From Enterobacterales bacterium CwR94 (lineage in GTDB: Bacteria; Pseudomonadota; Gammaproteobacteria; Enterobacterales; Enterobacteriaceae), in contig KZ478059.1 of the NCBI GenBank assembly GCA_002837195.1, positions 832,087-896,086 on the forward strand: a DNA stretch of 64,000 nucleotides. The letters run 5' to 3'. The position numbers and the translations under genes are program-made. Below, one piece after another: positions 20,222 through 30,883 of this stretch. Under the pieces are notes generated by a model. The model did no database searches, had not been told where the DNA came from, and worked only from the letters and a program-made list of their open reading frames with translations. How positions within the stretch are numbered: the stretch's first letter is position 1; each line of letters starts with the position of its first letter.

Positions 20222-20249
20222 TAAAAAAGGCTGGATGAATATCCAGCCT
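20222..20249 (-). promoter_or_regulatory. LexA box of ruvAB that also forms the ruvC terminator
   Basis: CTGGATGAATATCCAG (20231-20246) fits the LexA pattern CTG-N10-CAG and closely resembles the ruvA SOS box of E. coli as I remember it. The same palindrome is part of a 9-bp stem (AGGCTGGAT/ATCCAGCCT, loop of 4) that on the minus strand is followed by TTTTTT, one nucleotide past the ruvC stop. The element therefore looks like both operator and intrinsic terminator. Confidence 0.82.
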
Positions 20250-20250
20250 G

Positions 20251-20772
20251 TTAGCGCAAACGCCCACGTACCAGGTTAAGCGGCGAGGCGCTGACGCGGG
20301 CCGCATTTTGACTGACGTGGCAATGGGTAATGGCAATCGCCAGGGCGTCGGCAGCATCGGCCTGCGGATTAGCGGCCAGCTTTAGCAAGGTACGTACCAT
20401 ATGTTGCACCTGACTCTTTTCCGCGCCACCGGTACCGGTGACCGTTTGCTTTACCTGACGGGCCGCATACTCAAAGACCGGAAGGTCATGATTCACGGCC
20501 GCCACAATGGCCGCCCCTCTCGCCTGTCCCAGCTTCAACGCCGAATCCGCATTCTTCGCCATAAACACCTGTTCGATAGCAAAAAAATCGGGACTGAACT
20601 GCGTAATGATTTCGCTGACACCGGCGTAGATCAGTTTCAGACGCGCGGGCAAATCGGTGCTGTTGGTACGAATACAGCCGCTGCCCAAATAGCTCAACTG
20701 CCGACCGACCTGGCGTATCACGCCATAACCGGTCACACGGGAACCAGGATCGATGCCCAGAATTATCGCCAT
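20251..20772 (-). CDS. ruvC: Holliday junction resolvase
   Basis: Dimeric, Mg-dependent endonuclease that cuts Holliday junctions symmetrically. The 173 residues start [18 protein letters not shown] with the first catalytic aspartate (D7), followed by the acidic [10 protein letters not shown] (E66 region) and the C-terminal [12 protein letters not shown] carrying the last aspartates. It follows yebC by 40 nt, as in E. coli, and ends at the terminator that overlaps the ruvAB operator. Confidence 0.97.
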   Translation of the reverse strand: MAIILGIDPGSRVTGYGVIRQVGRQLSYLGSGCIRTNSTDLPARLKLIYAGVSEIITQFSPDFFAIEQVFMAKNADSALKLGQARGAAIVAAVNHDLPVFEYAARQVKQTVTGTGGAEKSQVQHMVRTLLKLAANPQADAADALAIAITHCHVSQNAARVSASPLNLVRGRLR

Positions 20773-20812
20773 ATCAAACTCCGGACATCGGGTTCAGGGT
20801 GCAGGCCAGCCA

Positions 20813-21556
20813 TTACAGCGTTGCCGCTACCTCATCAGAAATTTCACCGTTATGGTAAACTTCCTGCACATCGTCGCAATCTTCAAGCATATCGATCAGA
20901 CGCAGCAGTTTAGGTGCCGTCTCCGCATCCATATCGGCTTTGGTCGAAGGGATCATCGCCACTTCAGCGCTGTCTGCTTTCAAGCCTGCCGCTTCTAACG
21001 CATCGCGCACCTTGCCCAACTCTTCCCACGCGGTGAACACATCGATAGCGCCGTCGTCATACGCCACCACATCTTCTGCGCCCACTTCCAGTGCGGCATC
21101 CATCACGGTGTCTTCATCCAGACCCGGGGCAAATGAAATCACACCTTTCTTACTGAATAAATAGGCCACAGAGCCATCGGTGCCGAGGTTACCACCGGTT
21201 TTGGTAAAGGCGTGACGCACTTCACCCACGGTACGGTTACGGTTATCACTCAGGCATTCAATCATGATGGCGCTGCCGCCTGGACCGTAACCTTCATAGA
21301 TGATGGTTTCCATATTGGAATCATCTTCACCGCCCACACCACGTGCAATGGCCCGGTTCATGGTGTCGCGCGTCATGTTATTGGACAACGCCTTATCCAT
21401 CGCTGCGCGCAGACGAGGGTTAGAACCCGCATCGCCACCGCCCAGTTTCGCCGCCGTCACCAGCTCACGAATGATTTTGGTGAAAATCTTACCGCGCTTG
21501 GCATCCTGCGCCGCTTTACGGTGTTTGGTGTTTGCCCATTTACTGTGTCCAGCCAT
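20813..21556 (-). CDS. yebC: YebC/PmpR-family protein
   Basis: Conserved cytoplasmic protein of the TACO1/YebC family; members have been linked to transcription control and to relief of ribosome stalling at proline runs. The ATG at 21556 begins [22 protein letters not shown], the family start, and gives 247 residues; two extra in-frame codons upstream are left out. [17 protein letters not shown] and the acidic [19 protein letters not shown] segment are typical. It lies between nudB and ruvC as in E. coli. Confidence 0.96.
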   Translation of the reverse strand: MAGHSKWANTKHRKAAQDAKRGKIFTKIIRELVTAAKLGGGDAGSNPRLRAAMDKALSNNMTRDTMNRAIARGVGGEDDSNMETIIYEGYGPGGSAIMIECLSDNRNRTVGEVRHAFTKTGGNLGTDGSVAYLFSKKGVISFAPGLDEDTVMDAALEVGAEDVVAYDDGAIDVFTAWEELGKVRDALEAAGLKADSAEVAMIPSTKADMDAETAPKLLRLIDMLEDCDDVQEVYHNGEISDEVAATL

Positions 21557-21629
21557 GATCACTCTCTCTCTTGTTACTTCGCGCGGGCTCGCGGTACCGA
21601 CTTCGTTCTCCGCCAGACCACTGCGCGAC

Positions 21630-22067
21630 TTAGATTAATACGAATTCTTCAATTGCCTGACGATTAGACCAGGACTTGGTTAATGCCGCAGCCTGCGCGG
21701 GCAGTAACCATTGAAAAGCCAGATGCTCGGTCAGCGTGACGTCCTGCTCATGAGGCAACGCCAAGGTAAACCAATGTTCACGGTTATGTGTGGTGCCCGG
21801 TGCATAGCGATGGCGATAATGCGCAAAGATTTCAAAATCAATGGCTTTACCTGTCTCAATCACCACGGCGTTGGCCTGCACGATATCAATCGCGGTTTCT
21901 TCCCACACTTCACGTACCACGGTCTGCGCCGGTGTCTCACCCGGTTCAAGGCTGCCGGTGACCGACTGCCAGAACCCAGGATCGTCGCGCCGCTGTAGCA
22001 TCAGCACCCGTCCGGTATCCTGTGCAAAAATCACCACCAATACCGACACGGGATGCTTAAAGGCCAT
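21630..22067 (-). CDS. nudB: Dihydroneopterin triphosphate diphosphatase
   Basis: Nudix hydrolase that removes pyrophosphate from dihydroneopterin triphosphate early in folate synthesis. The 145 residues contain the Nudix box in [20 protein letters not shown], with the REVWEE metal-binding core intact; the usual Gly after the second EE is not present, as in E. coli NudB. It begins one base from the aspS stop, so it is very likely co-transcribed with aspS. Confidence 0.94.
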   Translation of the reverse strand: MAFKHPVSVLVVIFAQDTGRVLMLQRRDDPGFWQSVTGSLEPGETPAQTVVREVWEETAIDIVQANAVVIETGKAIDFEIFAHYRHRYAPGTTHNREHWFTLALPHEQDVTLTEHLAFQWLLPAQAAALTKSWSNRQAIEEFVLI

Positions 22068-22068
22068 C

Positions 22069-23847
22069 TTATTTATTCTCTGCAGTGTCCTTTTTCACCA
22101 CCGCAATGCCTAAATCTGCCAACGCAGCAGGATTCGCAAAGCTCGGCGCTTCGGTCATCAGACAGGCGGCGGCGGTGGTTTTCGGGAAAGCGATAACATC
22201 ACGAATATTATCGGTGCCGGTCAGCAACATCACAAGACGGTCCAGGCCAAAGGCCAGACCGGCGTGTGGCGGCGTACCGTATTTCAGTGCATCGAGCAGG
22301 AAGCCAAACTTCTCGCGCTGCTCTTCATCGGTAATGCCCAGAATGCCAAACACCGTCTGCTGCATCGCACCGTGGTGAATACGCACAGAGCCGCCGCCGA
22401 CTTCATAGCCGTTAATGACCATGTCATAGGCATTTGCGACCGCCGTTTCTGGCGCAGCGCGCAGCTCTTCAGGGCTCATCTCTTTCGGTGCGGTAAACGG
22501 ATGGTGCATCGCACTCAAGCCACCTTCGCCATTTTCTTCAAACATCGGGAAGTCGATGACCCACAATGGCTTCCAGGCGTTTTCATCAGTAATCGCCAGA
22601 TCGCGTCCGAGTTTCAGGCGCAAAGCCCCTAATGCATCCGCCACCACATTGGCACGATCAGCGCCAAAGAACACCATATCGCCGTCTTGCGCGTGGGTAC
22701 GCGTCAGCAGCGCATCGACAATCTCGGCGGTCAGGAATTTAGCGACTGGGCTGGTGATCCCTTCCAGACCTTGTGCACGGTTATTGACTTTAATATAGGC
22801 CAACCCTTTCGCGCCGTAGATTTCGATAAACTTGCCGTACTCGTCAATTTGCTTGCGGCTAAGCTGCGCGCCACCGGGCACACGCAGAGCAGCAACGCGG
22901 CCTTTTGGATCGTTTGCCGGGCCTGAGAAGACTTTAAATTCGACCTCTTTCAGCAGGTCCGCCACATCCACCAGCTCCATAGGGTTACGCAGATCGGGCT
23001 TATCCGAGCCGTAACGCTGCATGGCTTCGGCAAAGGTCATCATCGGGAACTGGCCTAAATCTACGCCCGCCACCTCTTGCCACAGATTACGCACCAGACG
23101 CTCCATCATTTCGCGCACCTGCGGCGCGGTCATAAATGAGGTTTCTACGTCGATCTGGGTAAATTCGGGTTGGCGGTCAGCACGCAGGTCTTCATCGCGG
23201 AAGCATTTAACAATCTGATAGTAGCGATCAAAACCTGACATCATCAGCAACTGCTTGAACAGCTGTGGTGACTGCGGCAGCGCATAGAATTTGCCTTTGT
23301 GTACGCGTGAAGGCACCAGATAATCGCGGGCGCCTTCTGGCGTCGCTTTGGTCAGCATCGGGGTTTCGATGTCCAAAAAGCCGTTGTCATCCATAAAGCG
23401 ACGCACAAAGCTGCTGATTTTAGCACGGGTTTTCAGGCGGTTCGCCATCTCTGGACGACGCAAGTCCAGATAGCGGTATTTTAAACGCGCTTCTTCCGTG
23501 TTGTTATGATTGGAGTCCAACGGCAACGGTTCAGCACGGTTAATGATCGTCAGTGCAGTAGCAAACACTTCCACATCACCGGTCGCCATATCGCTGTTGC
23601 GGTTTTTTTCATCTCGCGCGCGCACATTACCGGTGATCTGGATGCAGAACTCGTTACGCAACTCGGCAGCCAGCTTGAACGCTTCATCACGATCCGGGTC
23701 GAAAAAGACCTGCACAATCCCTTCACGGTCGCGCATATCGATGAAGATTAAGCTGCCGAGATCGCGACGGCGGTTCACCCAGCCGGAAAGAGTCACTTGC
23801 TGACCAACATGAGACAGATTCAGTTGTCCACAATACACAGTACGCAT
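22069..23847 (-). CDS. aspS: Aspartyl-tRNA synthetase
   Basis: Charges tRNA-Asp with aspartate. Class II enzyme of 592 residues (E. coli 590). The N-terminal OB-fold anticodon-binding domain ([27 protein letters not shown]) is followed by the catalytic core with motif 2 ([20 protein letters not shown]), the bacterial GAD insertion and motif 3 near the C-terminus ([15 protein letters not shown]). It heads the aspS-nudB-yebC-ruvC string and is divergent from yecD. Confidence 0.98.
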   Translation of the reverse strand: MRTVYCGQLNLSHVGQQVTLSGWVNRRRDLGSLIFIDMRDREGIVQVFFDPDRDEAFKLAAELRNEFCIQITGNVRARDEKNRNSDMATGDVEVFATALTIINRAEPLPLDSNHNNTEEARLKYRYLDLRRPEMANRLKTRAKISSFVRRFMDDNGFLDIETPMLTKATPEGARDYLVPSRVHKGKFYALPQSPQLFKQLLMMSGFDRYYQIVKCFRDEDLRADRQPEFTQIDVETSFMTAPQVREMMERLVRNLWQEVAGVDLGQFPMMTFAEAMQRYGSDKPDLRNPMELVDVADLLKEVEFKVFSGPANDPKGRVAALRVPGGAQLSRKQIDEYGKFIEIYGAKGLAYIKVNNRAQGLEGITSPVAKFLTAEIVDALLTRTHAQDGDMVFFGADRANVVADALGALRLKLGRDLAITDENAWKPLWVIDFPMFEENGEGGLSAMHHPFTAPKEMSPEELRAAPETAVANAYDMVINGYEVGGGSVRIHHGAMQQTVFGILGITDEEQREKFGFLLDALKYGTPPHAGLAFGLDRLVMLLTGTDNIRDVIAFPKTTAAACLMTEAPSFANPAALADLGIAVVKKDTAENK

Positions 23848-24142
23848 AACGATATCCTTTTAACTCACCACGGCTGCCTGGCAGCACTTGTTTTGCTCTC
23901 CCTGCGCAGCGCAAGGGGCATTTTAAACGGGTCAGACGCTCGCAAAAAAGGCGGCTAGTATAATAGAAAAAGCGGTGTGCGATATAGCGTATCACGACGA
24001 ATGTGCGCAACAATTCAACCACTCACCGCGCTTACTCACAAAAATTAACAAATCTGCTAATTACGCGACAGACGAATGATGGTCTGCGGCAACATAAAAC
24101 CGCTAAGCTGGTTCTCTTTTTGATTTTACAGGGAAACACAAC

Positions 24143-24706
24143 ATGCAATTGAACCCCGCCACCACCGCACTGGTATTAATTGATTTGCAAGAAGGTATTC
24201 TGCCGTTTGCCGGTGGCCCGATTTCAGGTGAGGAAGTCGTGGCGCGCGCAGCAACCCTCTCCGCCGCTTTCCGCGCGCAAGGGGCCACCGTCGTGCAAGT
24301 CCGCGTTGGCTGGTCGGCAGATTTTGGCGATGCGCCAAAACAGCCGGTCGATGCTGCTGGCGGCCATGCCCTGCCGGAAAACTGGCTGACGTTCCCTGCG
24401 GCCCTTGGCGTCCAGCCATCGGATTTACAGGTTTTAAAACACCAATGGGGCGCATTTTATGGCACCGATCTTGAACTGCAACTGCGTCGCCGCGGTATCG
24501 ACACCATCGTGCTGGGCGGTATTGCAACCAATATCGGCGTAGAATCCACCGCACGAGATGCCTGGGAGCGCGGTTTCAATCTGGTATTGGCCGAAGAGAT
24601 TTGCGCCACCCAGAGCCGTGAAGCGCATGACAACAGCTTTAAATGGATTTTCCCGCGCATCTCCCGCGTGCGCAGCAACGCCGATATTCTTGCTGCACTG
24701 CGCTAA
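24143..24706 (+). CDS. yecD: Isochorismatase-like protein YecD
   Basis: Cysteine-hydrolase-fold protein of 187 residues, function unproven. The family core is clear: [17 protein letters not shown] with the first acidic residue and [28 protein letters not shown]. In the nucleophile position, where active family members have a cysteine, the sequence reads [15 protein letters not shown], so the expected cysteine is replaced by glycine. E. coli YecD, as I recall it, shares this. It may not be a hydrolase. Divergent from aspS. Confidence 0.9.
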   Translation: MQLNPATTALVLIDLQEGILPFAGGPISGEEVVARAATLSAAFRAQGATVVQVRVGWSADFGDAPKQPVDAAGGHALPENWLTFPAALGVQPSDLQVLKHQWGAFYGTDLELQLRRRGIDTIVLGGIATNIGVESTARDAWERGFNLVLAEEICATQSREAHDNSFKWIFPRISRVRSNADILAALR

Positions 24707-24773
24707 TGGCCGCCCGGTTGCATCCGGGCATCCACAACGCTAAGGTTTGGGCTCTATGGATTTTGGAGCCCTC

Positions 24774-25601
24774 ATGTCACCGCTTCGTATTGGCTTACCG
24801 CAATGGCAACATCCGCACTGGAAGCGCTTTGGATTAACCACGCTTGCGGATTACGCGCGCTATTTTAACTGCGTGGAGGGCAATACCACGCTGTATGCCT
24901 TACCGCGTCCGGATATCGTGCTGCGTTGGCGGGACATGACACACGATGATTTCCGCTTCTGTTTTAAATTTCCGAAAACCATCTCCCACCAGTCAGCGTT
25001 AAAGCAGTGCGATGATCTCGTACGTGATTTCCTGCAATTAATGTCGCCGCTGGCCCCGCGTATTGGTCATTACTGGCTGCAACTTCCTGCGGCTTTCAGC
25101 CCACAGGGCTTGCCGGATCTCTGGCGCTTTCTGGACGCACTGCCGCGTGAGTTCCGCTACAGCGTGGAGGTTCGCCATGCGGATTTTTTCGCCAAAGGTG
25201 AGGCGGAACGCGCGCTGAACAGCGGGCTGCGCGACCGCGCCATCAATCGGGTGATTTTAGATACGCGCGGCGTACATCAGGCCATTCCCTCCAATCCGGC
25301 CATTATCGAAGCCCAGCGTAAAAAGCCCAAATTGCCGGTGCATGCCGTGATCACCGCGCAAGATCCGTTGATTCGCTTTATCGGCGGTGACGACATTGCC
25401 GCCAACCTGCGCTGGTTTGATGCCTGGCTGCAACGGTTGCCCGCCTGGTCTGCTCACGCTTCGCCGTGGCTGTTTATTCACACGCCGGATATCGGTGAGG
25501 TCTTGCCACTGGTGGAGGCATTGTGGCCACGCCTGCAAAATGTGCTGCCCTCGCTCGGTACGGCACCCGACTGGCCGCAGCAGGCCCAACTCTTTTCGTA
25601 G
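24774..25601 (+). CDS. yecE: DUF72-family protein YecE
   Basis: Conserved protein of the DUF72 family with a TIM-barrel-like fold, function unknown. From the ATG at 24774 it has 275 residues: RIGLPQWQHPHWKRFG at the start, YFNCVEGNTTLYALP, FRFCFKFPKTISH and the C-terminal PWLFIHTPDIGE. This start is preferred to in-frame TTG 24747 and ATG 24756 because GGAG (24765-24768) lies 5 nt ahead and the length matches E. coli. That ribosome site lies partly in a GGGCTC/GAGCCC hairpin (24749-24771). Confidence 0.9.
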   Translation: MSPLRIGLPQWQHPHWKRFGLTTLADYARYFNCVEGNTTLYALPRPDIVLRWRDMTHDDFRFCFKFPKTISHQSALKQCDDLVRDFLQLMSPLAPRIGHYWLQLPAAFSPQGLPDLWRFLDALPREFRYSVEVRHADFFAKGEAERALNSGLRDRAINRVILDTRGVHQAIPSNPAIIEAQRKKPKLPVHAVITAQDPLIRFIGGDDIAANLRWFDAWLQRLPAWSAHASPWLFIHTPDIGEVLPLVEALWPRLQNVLPSLGTAPDWPQQAQLFS

Positions 25602-25669
25602 CGGATTAGCGACAAATCTGAAATTGCCCGTTAAGATAGCCGCGCCTGAAACTGTTAGCGGAGTTATTC

Positions 25670-26065
25670 ATGGTCAGCGCGCTGTATGTCGTGCTCGGTG
25701 CACTTTTTATTATGAAGTTTTCGTTTGATGTGGTGCGCATGCGCCGTCAATATCGCGTCGCCTATGGCGATGGTGGCTTCTGGGAGCTACAAAACGCGAT
25801 CCGCGTGCACGGTAATGCCGTCGAGTATTTACCGCTGGGTGGCTTGCTGCTAACAGTCATGGAGATGAACGGTGCCGATGTCTGGATGGTGCATTTTGGC
25901 GGCATATTGCTGCTGTTAGGCCGTGTGATGCACTATGTTGGCATGCACCGTCGCGACATTCGCTGGCGCCGTAATGGCATGATTGCCACCTATCTGGCGT
26001 TATTGTTTGGCATTGCGATGAACCTGGTGTTTATGCCCTGGGATTTGATGTTGTCCATCAAGTGA
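25670..26065 (+). CDS. yecN: MAPEG-family inner-membrane protein
   Basis: Small integral membrane protein of 131 residues, the E. coli YecN length, belonging to the MAPEG superfamily of glutathione- and eicosanoid-related membrane proteins. It has about four hydrophobic segments and the family stretch LQNAIRVHGNAVEYLPL. The bacterial function is not established. It stands between yecE and cmoA as in E. coli. Confidence 0.92.
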   Translation: MVSALYVVLGALFIMKFSFDVVRMRRQYRVAYGDGGFWELQNAIRVHGNAVEYLPLGGLLLTVMEMNGADVWMVHFGGILLLLGRVMHYVGMHRRDIRWRRNGMIATYLALLFGIAMNLVFMPWDLMLSIK

Positions 26066-26109
26066 CCGTGCGGTCTCACGCCCTTTCTGCCACACTGTGT
26101 TTAATTTGA

Positions 26110-27827
<1,718 letters not shown>

Positions 27828-27941
27828 AATTCAGGCCGTTTCTTAGGGAAATGAGAGGCGGCTGTAAGTTATACTGGTCCGCAGTGACTCTCTTTAGCCG
27901 CTTTATTGGAAAGAAGCGACCCATCATTAAGGATGATGCGA

Positions 27942-28145
27942 ATGAAACGCCCTTCGTTACTGCTTCCCTGTGCCTTACTGATCGTGGGCCTGCTTAATTT
28001 GTTGTCCGTGCTGGACAGTGTCAATACTGCGGCGCAACAACCCGATCGCAGCCAGTTTAATCGGCGCATTGCAAAAGATATGCTGCGCCCCTTGCTGGAT
28101 ATCGCGGCTATCACGATGCCTTATTCAGAAACTTCTCCAGGCTGA
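27942..28145 (+). CDS. Small hydrophobic-leader protein, unknown
   Basis: A 67-residue frame beginning MKRPSLLLPCALLIVGLLNLL, a positively charged start followed by a strong hydrophobic segment that could be a signal peptide or single membrane anchor. The rest is polar. AAGGA (27929-27933) precedes the ATG by 8 nt; in-frame ATGs at 27933 and 27936 are alternatives. Its last 25 nt overlap the 3' end of the convergent gene at 28121. I do not recognise the family, and the frame could be fortuitous. Confidence 0.45.
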   Translation: MKRPSLLLPCALLIVGLLNLLSVLDSVNTAAQQPDRSQFNRRIAKDMLRPLLDIAAITMPYSETSPG

Positions 28146-28972
28146 TCCCAGTAGGTATATTTCATGGCAGTGCCTAAATTGCGGGTTAAGGTTCTCCCCG
28201 GCAGACTTTCGGACTCACGCGTGTAGCTCAGCGTACAATTCCCCGTCTCATCCCAAAGCTGACACTCATCAACGGTGACGGTTTTACCCGTTTCTGTTTT
28301 TTCCGTGGTAATCATCTGTGTTTCACGAAAATGCTCATCATAATGGTAGCGCGTTTCGCGTTTCTCAGACTTCCCTGACAGCAGTTGCCCGCGTTGATTC
28401 CATTGCCACACCATTTCGCCGTTGGCTAACGGGTCGGTGCCACGTGCCACACTGTGTGTCAGCAACATGGAAGGATTATAGCGATAGGTCGTCTGTGTAA
28501 ACCCCTCCTCTCCCTGCAACAAGAAGGTGTCACTGGCACTGGTAATATTGCCCTGTTGCCCCATTTGATAGCGGATACGCCCCTGCTTGAGGCGTATGGG
28601 CACATTTTGTTCGCCTTTGCGCGTGGTAACCACCACTTCATACACCGCTTCCCATCCCTGCGGAGAGGACTCAAGGTGATTGACCATCTCCACGGTGACA
28701 CCATTTTCCGTTTGCTGAAAAGTAAAATCGGCCTGAGTCAGCCGGCCACACACATCAAAAGTGCCCAGTAAACGCGCCTGCTGATTGATGTCTTTACCAA
28801 AACCGCCGACGATCACCTGCTTCACATTGCCCTTGCCCGTCCCTTCCAGCAAGATGACATTATTGCTGTCATTAACCTGCTGATTTAAAGGCGGACAAGC
28901 TGTTTTTGCCACAGCATTCGCACTCAGCAGGCAGAACAAGCAGGCAGGGATAAGTCGATTTTTCACACCCAA
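28121..28972 (-). CDS. Secreted protein of unknown function
   Basis: A 283-residue protein with an N-terminal signal peptide (LIPACLFCLLSANAVA, probable cleavage before KTACPP), so periplasmic or exported. The middle and C-terminal parts have YD-like strand patterns (TTYRYNPSM, ETRYHYDEHFRETQMITTEK) and paired cysteines in DECQLWDETGNCTLSYTRE. The layout is reminiscent of the E. coli YnfC lipoprotein family but without a lipobox; this likeness is from memory. It occupies the place of torZ/torY of E. coli. Confidence is high that it is a gene and low for any function. Confidence 0.75.
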   Translation of the reverse strand: MGVKNRLIPACLFCLLSANAVAKTACPPLNQQVNDSNNVILLEGTGKGNVKQVIVGGFGKDINQQARLLGTFDVCGRLTQADFTFQQTENGVTVEMVNHLESSPQGWEAVYEVVVTTRKGEQNVPIRLKQGRIRYQMGQQGNITSASDTFLLQGEEGFTQTTYRYNPSMLLTHSVARGTDPLANGEMVWQWNQRGQLLSGKSEKRETRYHYDEHFRETQMITTEKTETGKTVTVDECQLWDETGNCTLSYTRESESLPGRTLTRNLGTAMKYTYWDQPGEVSE

Positions 28973-29129
28973 TCTCCGTTTAAGCCAGATACTTAATAGT
29001 AATCAATTTTTAGGCTTCTGTGAGGGTGCCCTCTCACGTAAACACCTCTCGCCTGAGACTGAAAAAAGCCTCGTCTGACGCGCAACATCGTAAGCAAGTC
29101 CGGGCGAGACAGGGAAAGTGCTTTGGGGT

Positions 29130-29564
29130 CTACCTGCTGCGTTTAATACGATTTTCAACGATAACAATGACACCGGCTTGCCGGTTCAGCCCCTCGACAG
29201 AAATCGTTTCCAGCGGGTTACTGCCCTTCCAGCACTCATTGCCAATATCGCAGCCCGCATGTGCTCGGTAGCCCAGGGATTCTAAATATCTTTTCACGGG
29301 TTTTACGTCAGTGGTGCCATAAAACTTTACGGCATGAACGGTTCGGGGGCTGCCATCAACCAGTGCGTAATCGAAAATGTATTTATCAGAAATGCGGGGG
29401 ATATTTTTCAAAACTTCAGGCGTGAAATATTCGTATTGACGTCGGTCGGTTTCCTGATAAACCGTGTTGTCGGTCAATCTCAGCTCTAATGAAGGCCAGC
29501 TCACCGCAAACGCGGCACCCATCACTACACACAGAATAATCCCAACACTGGCTAATTTACGCAT
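29130..29564 (-). CDS. Single-pass membrane or exported protein, unknown
   Basis: From the ATG at 29564 the product is 144 residues: MRKLASVGIILCVVMGAAFAVSW forms one membrane anchor or uncleaved signal, followed by a soluble region with HAVKFYGTTDVKPVKRYLESLGY and a cysteine pair (CDIGNECW). GGAGG lies 11 nt upstream of this ATG; the frame is open to an ATG at 29654 that would add 30 residues but has no ribosome site. Family not recognised. It lies on the same strand as the neighbouring secreted protein, in the accessory stretch after cmoB. Confidence 0.65.
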   Translation of the reverse strand: MRKLASVGIILCVVMGAAFAVSWPSLELRLTDNTVYQETDRRQYEYFTPEVLKNIPRISDKYIFDYALVDGSPRTVHAVKFYGTTDVKPVKRYLESLGYRAHAGCDIGNECWKGSNPLETISVEGLNRQAGVIVIVENRIKRSR

Positions 29565-29936
29565 ACGGCAAAGCGCCTCCCCTGGCGTTATCAATCGAGC
29601 GTCCATTCGTTGAGGTAACCTGGCTAATACCTGAGTTATAAGTGTCTCAGTCATTGGGTTTGCTTAGGCAAACGCCTGTGTATCGCCTGTTGTGATAAAA
29701 TTGCCGGGTTGCAAAACAGCGCAACGTGCACAGAAAAAATCGCTTCCTGGCCCTCTGTTTTGAACTGTGCTTTTTTACCACATTCGTTAACTCACCGTTT
29801 ACAGCGTATAAAAAAGCCGTACGCATCGCAATGGCTTAAAACACCTTACAGACACAAAGGCTACTGCGCCTTCGTTAGCCCTCTGTTTTGGAAAGCATTG
29901 GTATTATTTCGCGCTTACTTTGAGATGGAAAAAGAA

Positions 29937-30074
29937 ATGAGAGTGTTGATTTTAGCCTGTGCGTTTTTGCTCGCGGGTTGCAGTATGCCCTGGTCTTTAG
30001 CCGTTCCGGTTATCAGTTCGGATACCTGCCCTCCGGGAAAAGGCCCGGTAGGAACGAATCAGGATTGCCGCTGA
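29937..30074 (+). CDS. 45-residue lipoprotein
   Basis: A very short lipoprotein precursor: MRVLILACAFLLAGC gives a classical lipobox (LLAGC), so the mature peptide would be about 31 residues anchored by Cys15. The mature part has two further cysteines (DTCPPGKGPVGTNQDC) that could form a disulfide. Serine follows the lipid-modified cysteine, which favours outer-membrane sorting under the Lol rule. An in-frame ATG at 29925 would add four residues. A 10-bp hairpin follows 13 nt after the stop. Confidence 0.7.
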   Translation: MRVLILACAFLLAGCSMPWSLAVPVISSDTCPPGKGPVGTNQDCR

Positions 30075-30086
30075 AAGAGCGCACGT

Positions 30087-30109
30087 GCAGGGACGCTATG
30101 CGTCCCTGC
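30087..30109 (+). terminator. Hairpin after the small lipoprotein
   Basis: GCAGGGACGC and GCGTCCCTGC form a perfect 10-bp stem around TAT, 13 nt past the lipoprotein stop. No T-run follows, so it may act as an RNA-stabilising structure rather than an efficient terminator. Confidence 0.5.
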
Positions 30110-30532
30110 CGCCAGCCCAGGCGAGGCATTTAAAAACCCCGCGTTACAGATTGCGCCACTACGGGTCATCGTTGCGCGAGAGACGTTGCGCGTTAAATGA
30201 CGCCAGCGGGACATTTTTTCGTGAGGTAGCGGGTCTATGCGAACCTTTGCACGCCCGCTGCTGCCTTACACTTCCAGTGAAGTCATCGCGAAACCAGCAG
30301 GTCGCCACTCATCCCGATCATGGTCAAAAGCGCGATTAAGCCCCTTACTGTCTCCCTCACGACACATAACCTCTGTTCAGGGTGGTTATAACATCGTTTG
30401 CTGAAGTGACTTGCGCCCACACGCACATCTTTTATCGATATCACGTTGCCTTTGCGCCTTAGACAGCGTCGGTTATGCAGAATTGCCGATGATAACCTTA
30501 TGCGATGCAGGGAGAGACCTGTGCTGCAAAAC

Positions 30533-30681
30533 AAAAAACCCCGCGATTGGCGAGGTTAAATGTGACTTTTACAACATGGTTTTAAGGGTAAGGCCTGATT
30601 TTTATCAAAACAGCACGGGAATAAATACCCATCATCCAAAAATTGCTACAGTAGATTGGCGCTGAACAATGCAAAAGTCAG
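30533..30681 (-). ncRNA. Candidate small RNA, minus strand
   Basis: On the minus strand a perfect TATAAT (30688-30693) would start transcription near 30681, and an intrinsic terminator (AACCTCGC/GCGGGGTT with one G-U pair, followed by TTTTTT) ends at 30533. The enclosed ~149 nt holds no convincing gene; the longest start there, MMGIYSRAVLIKIRPYP, is 17 codons. The -35 region is poor. The unit is divergent from the ArcZ-like RNA and shares its AT-rich upstream region. Confidence 0.4.
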
Positions 30682-30758
30682 TAAATTATTATAAGAGTAT
30701 TGAAAGTAAAAGCGCCATCACAGCTAGAAATGTAAAGTTATTTTTCTTTAACAATTAA

Positions 30759-30787
30759 TTAACTTAAACTAATTTTAGCTCTATACT
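30759..30787 (+). promoter_or_regulatory. Promoter of the ArcZ-like RNA
   Basis: TTAACT (30759-30764) and TATACT (30782-30787) are 17 nt apart. The base before the -10 is C, giving CTATACT, which is the preference of sigma-S polymerase. The start would fall near 30794. Confidence 0.55.
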
Positions 30788-30793
30788 CGCGCT

Positions 30794-30883
30794 CAGTTCC
30801 TGATTTCCCTGGTGTTGGCCCTTTTAGGCACCCTCCTTTTCACTACCATTGCTAAGGTTCATCGTGAAGGGAGGGATTTTTTT
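30794..30883 (+). ncRNA. ArcZ-like small RNA
   Basis: Predicted 90-nt RNA. Near its 5' end, 30802-30819 reads GATTTCCCTGGTGTTGGC, which matches from memory the 18-nt conserved seed of the Hfq-dependent RNA ArcZ (the segment that pairs with rpoS and other targets). It ends in a terminator: CCCTCC (30831-30836) and TTCAC (30839-30843) pair with GTGAA (30864-30868) and GGAGGG (30870-30875), followed by A and seven T. The true arcZ lies beside arcB, so this would be a second copy of the seed in another RNA. Outside the seed, little else resembles E. coli ArcZ. Confidence 0.68.

Noticed and set aside
29565..29654. N-terminal extension of the membrane protein gene at 29130
   Set aside because: The extra 30 codons are in frame, but the ATG at 29654 has no ribosome site while GGAGG precedes the ATG at 29564; kept as an alternative only.
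30085..30665. Several 80-90 codon frames in the gene-free region
   Set aside because: No ribosome sites, no hydrophobic or domain-like patterns, and they overlap terminators and promoters on both strands.
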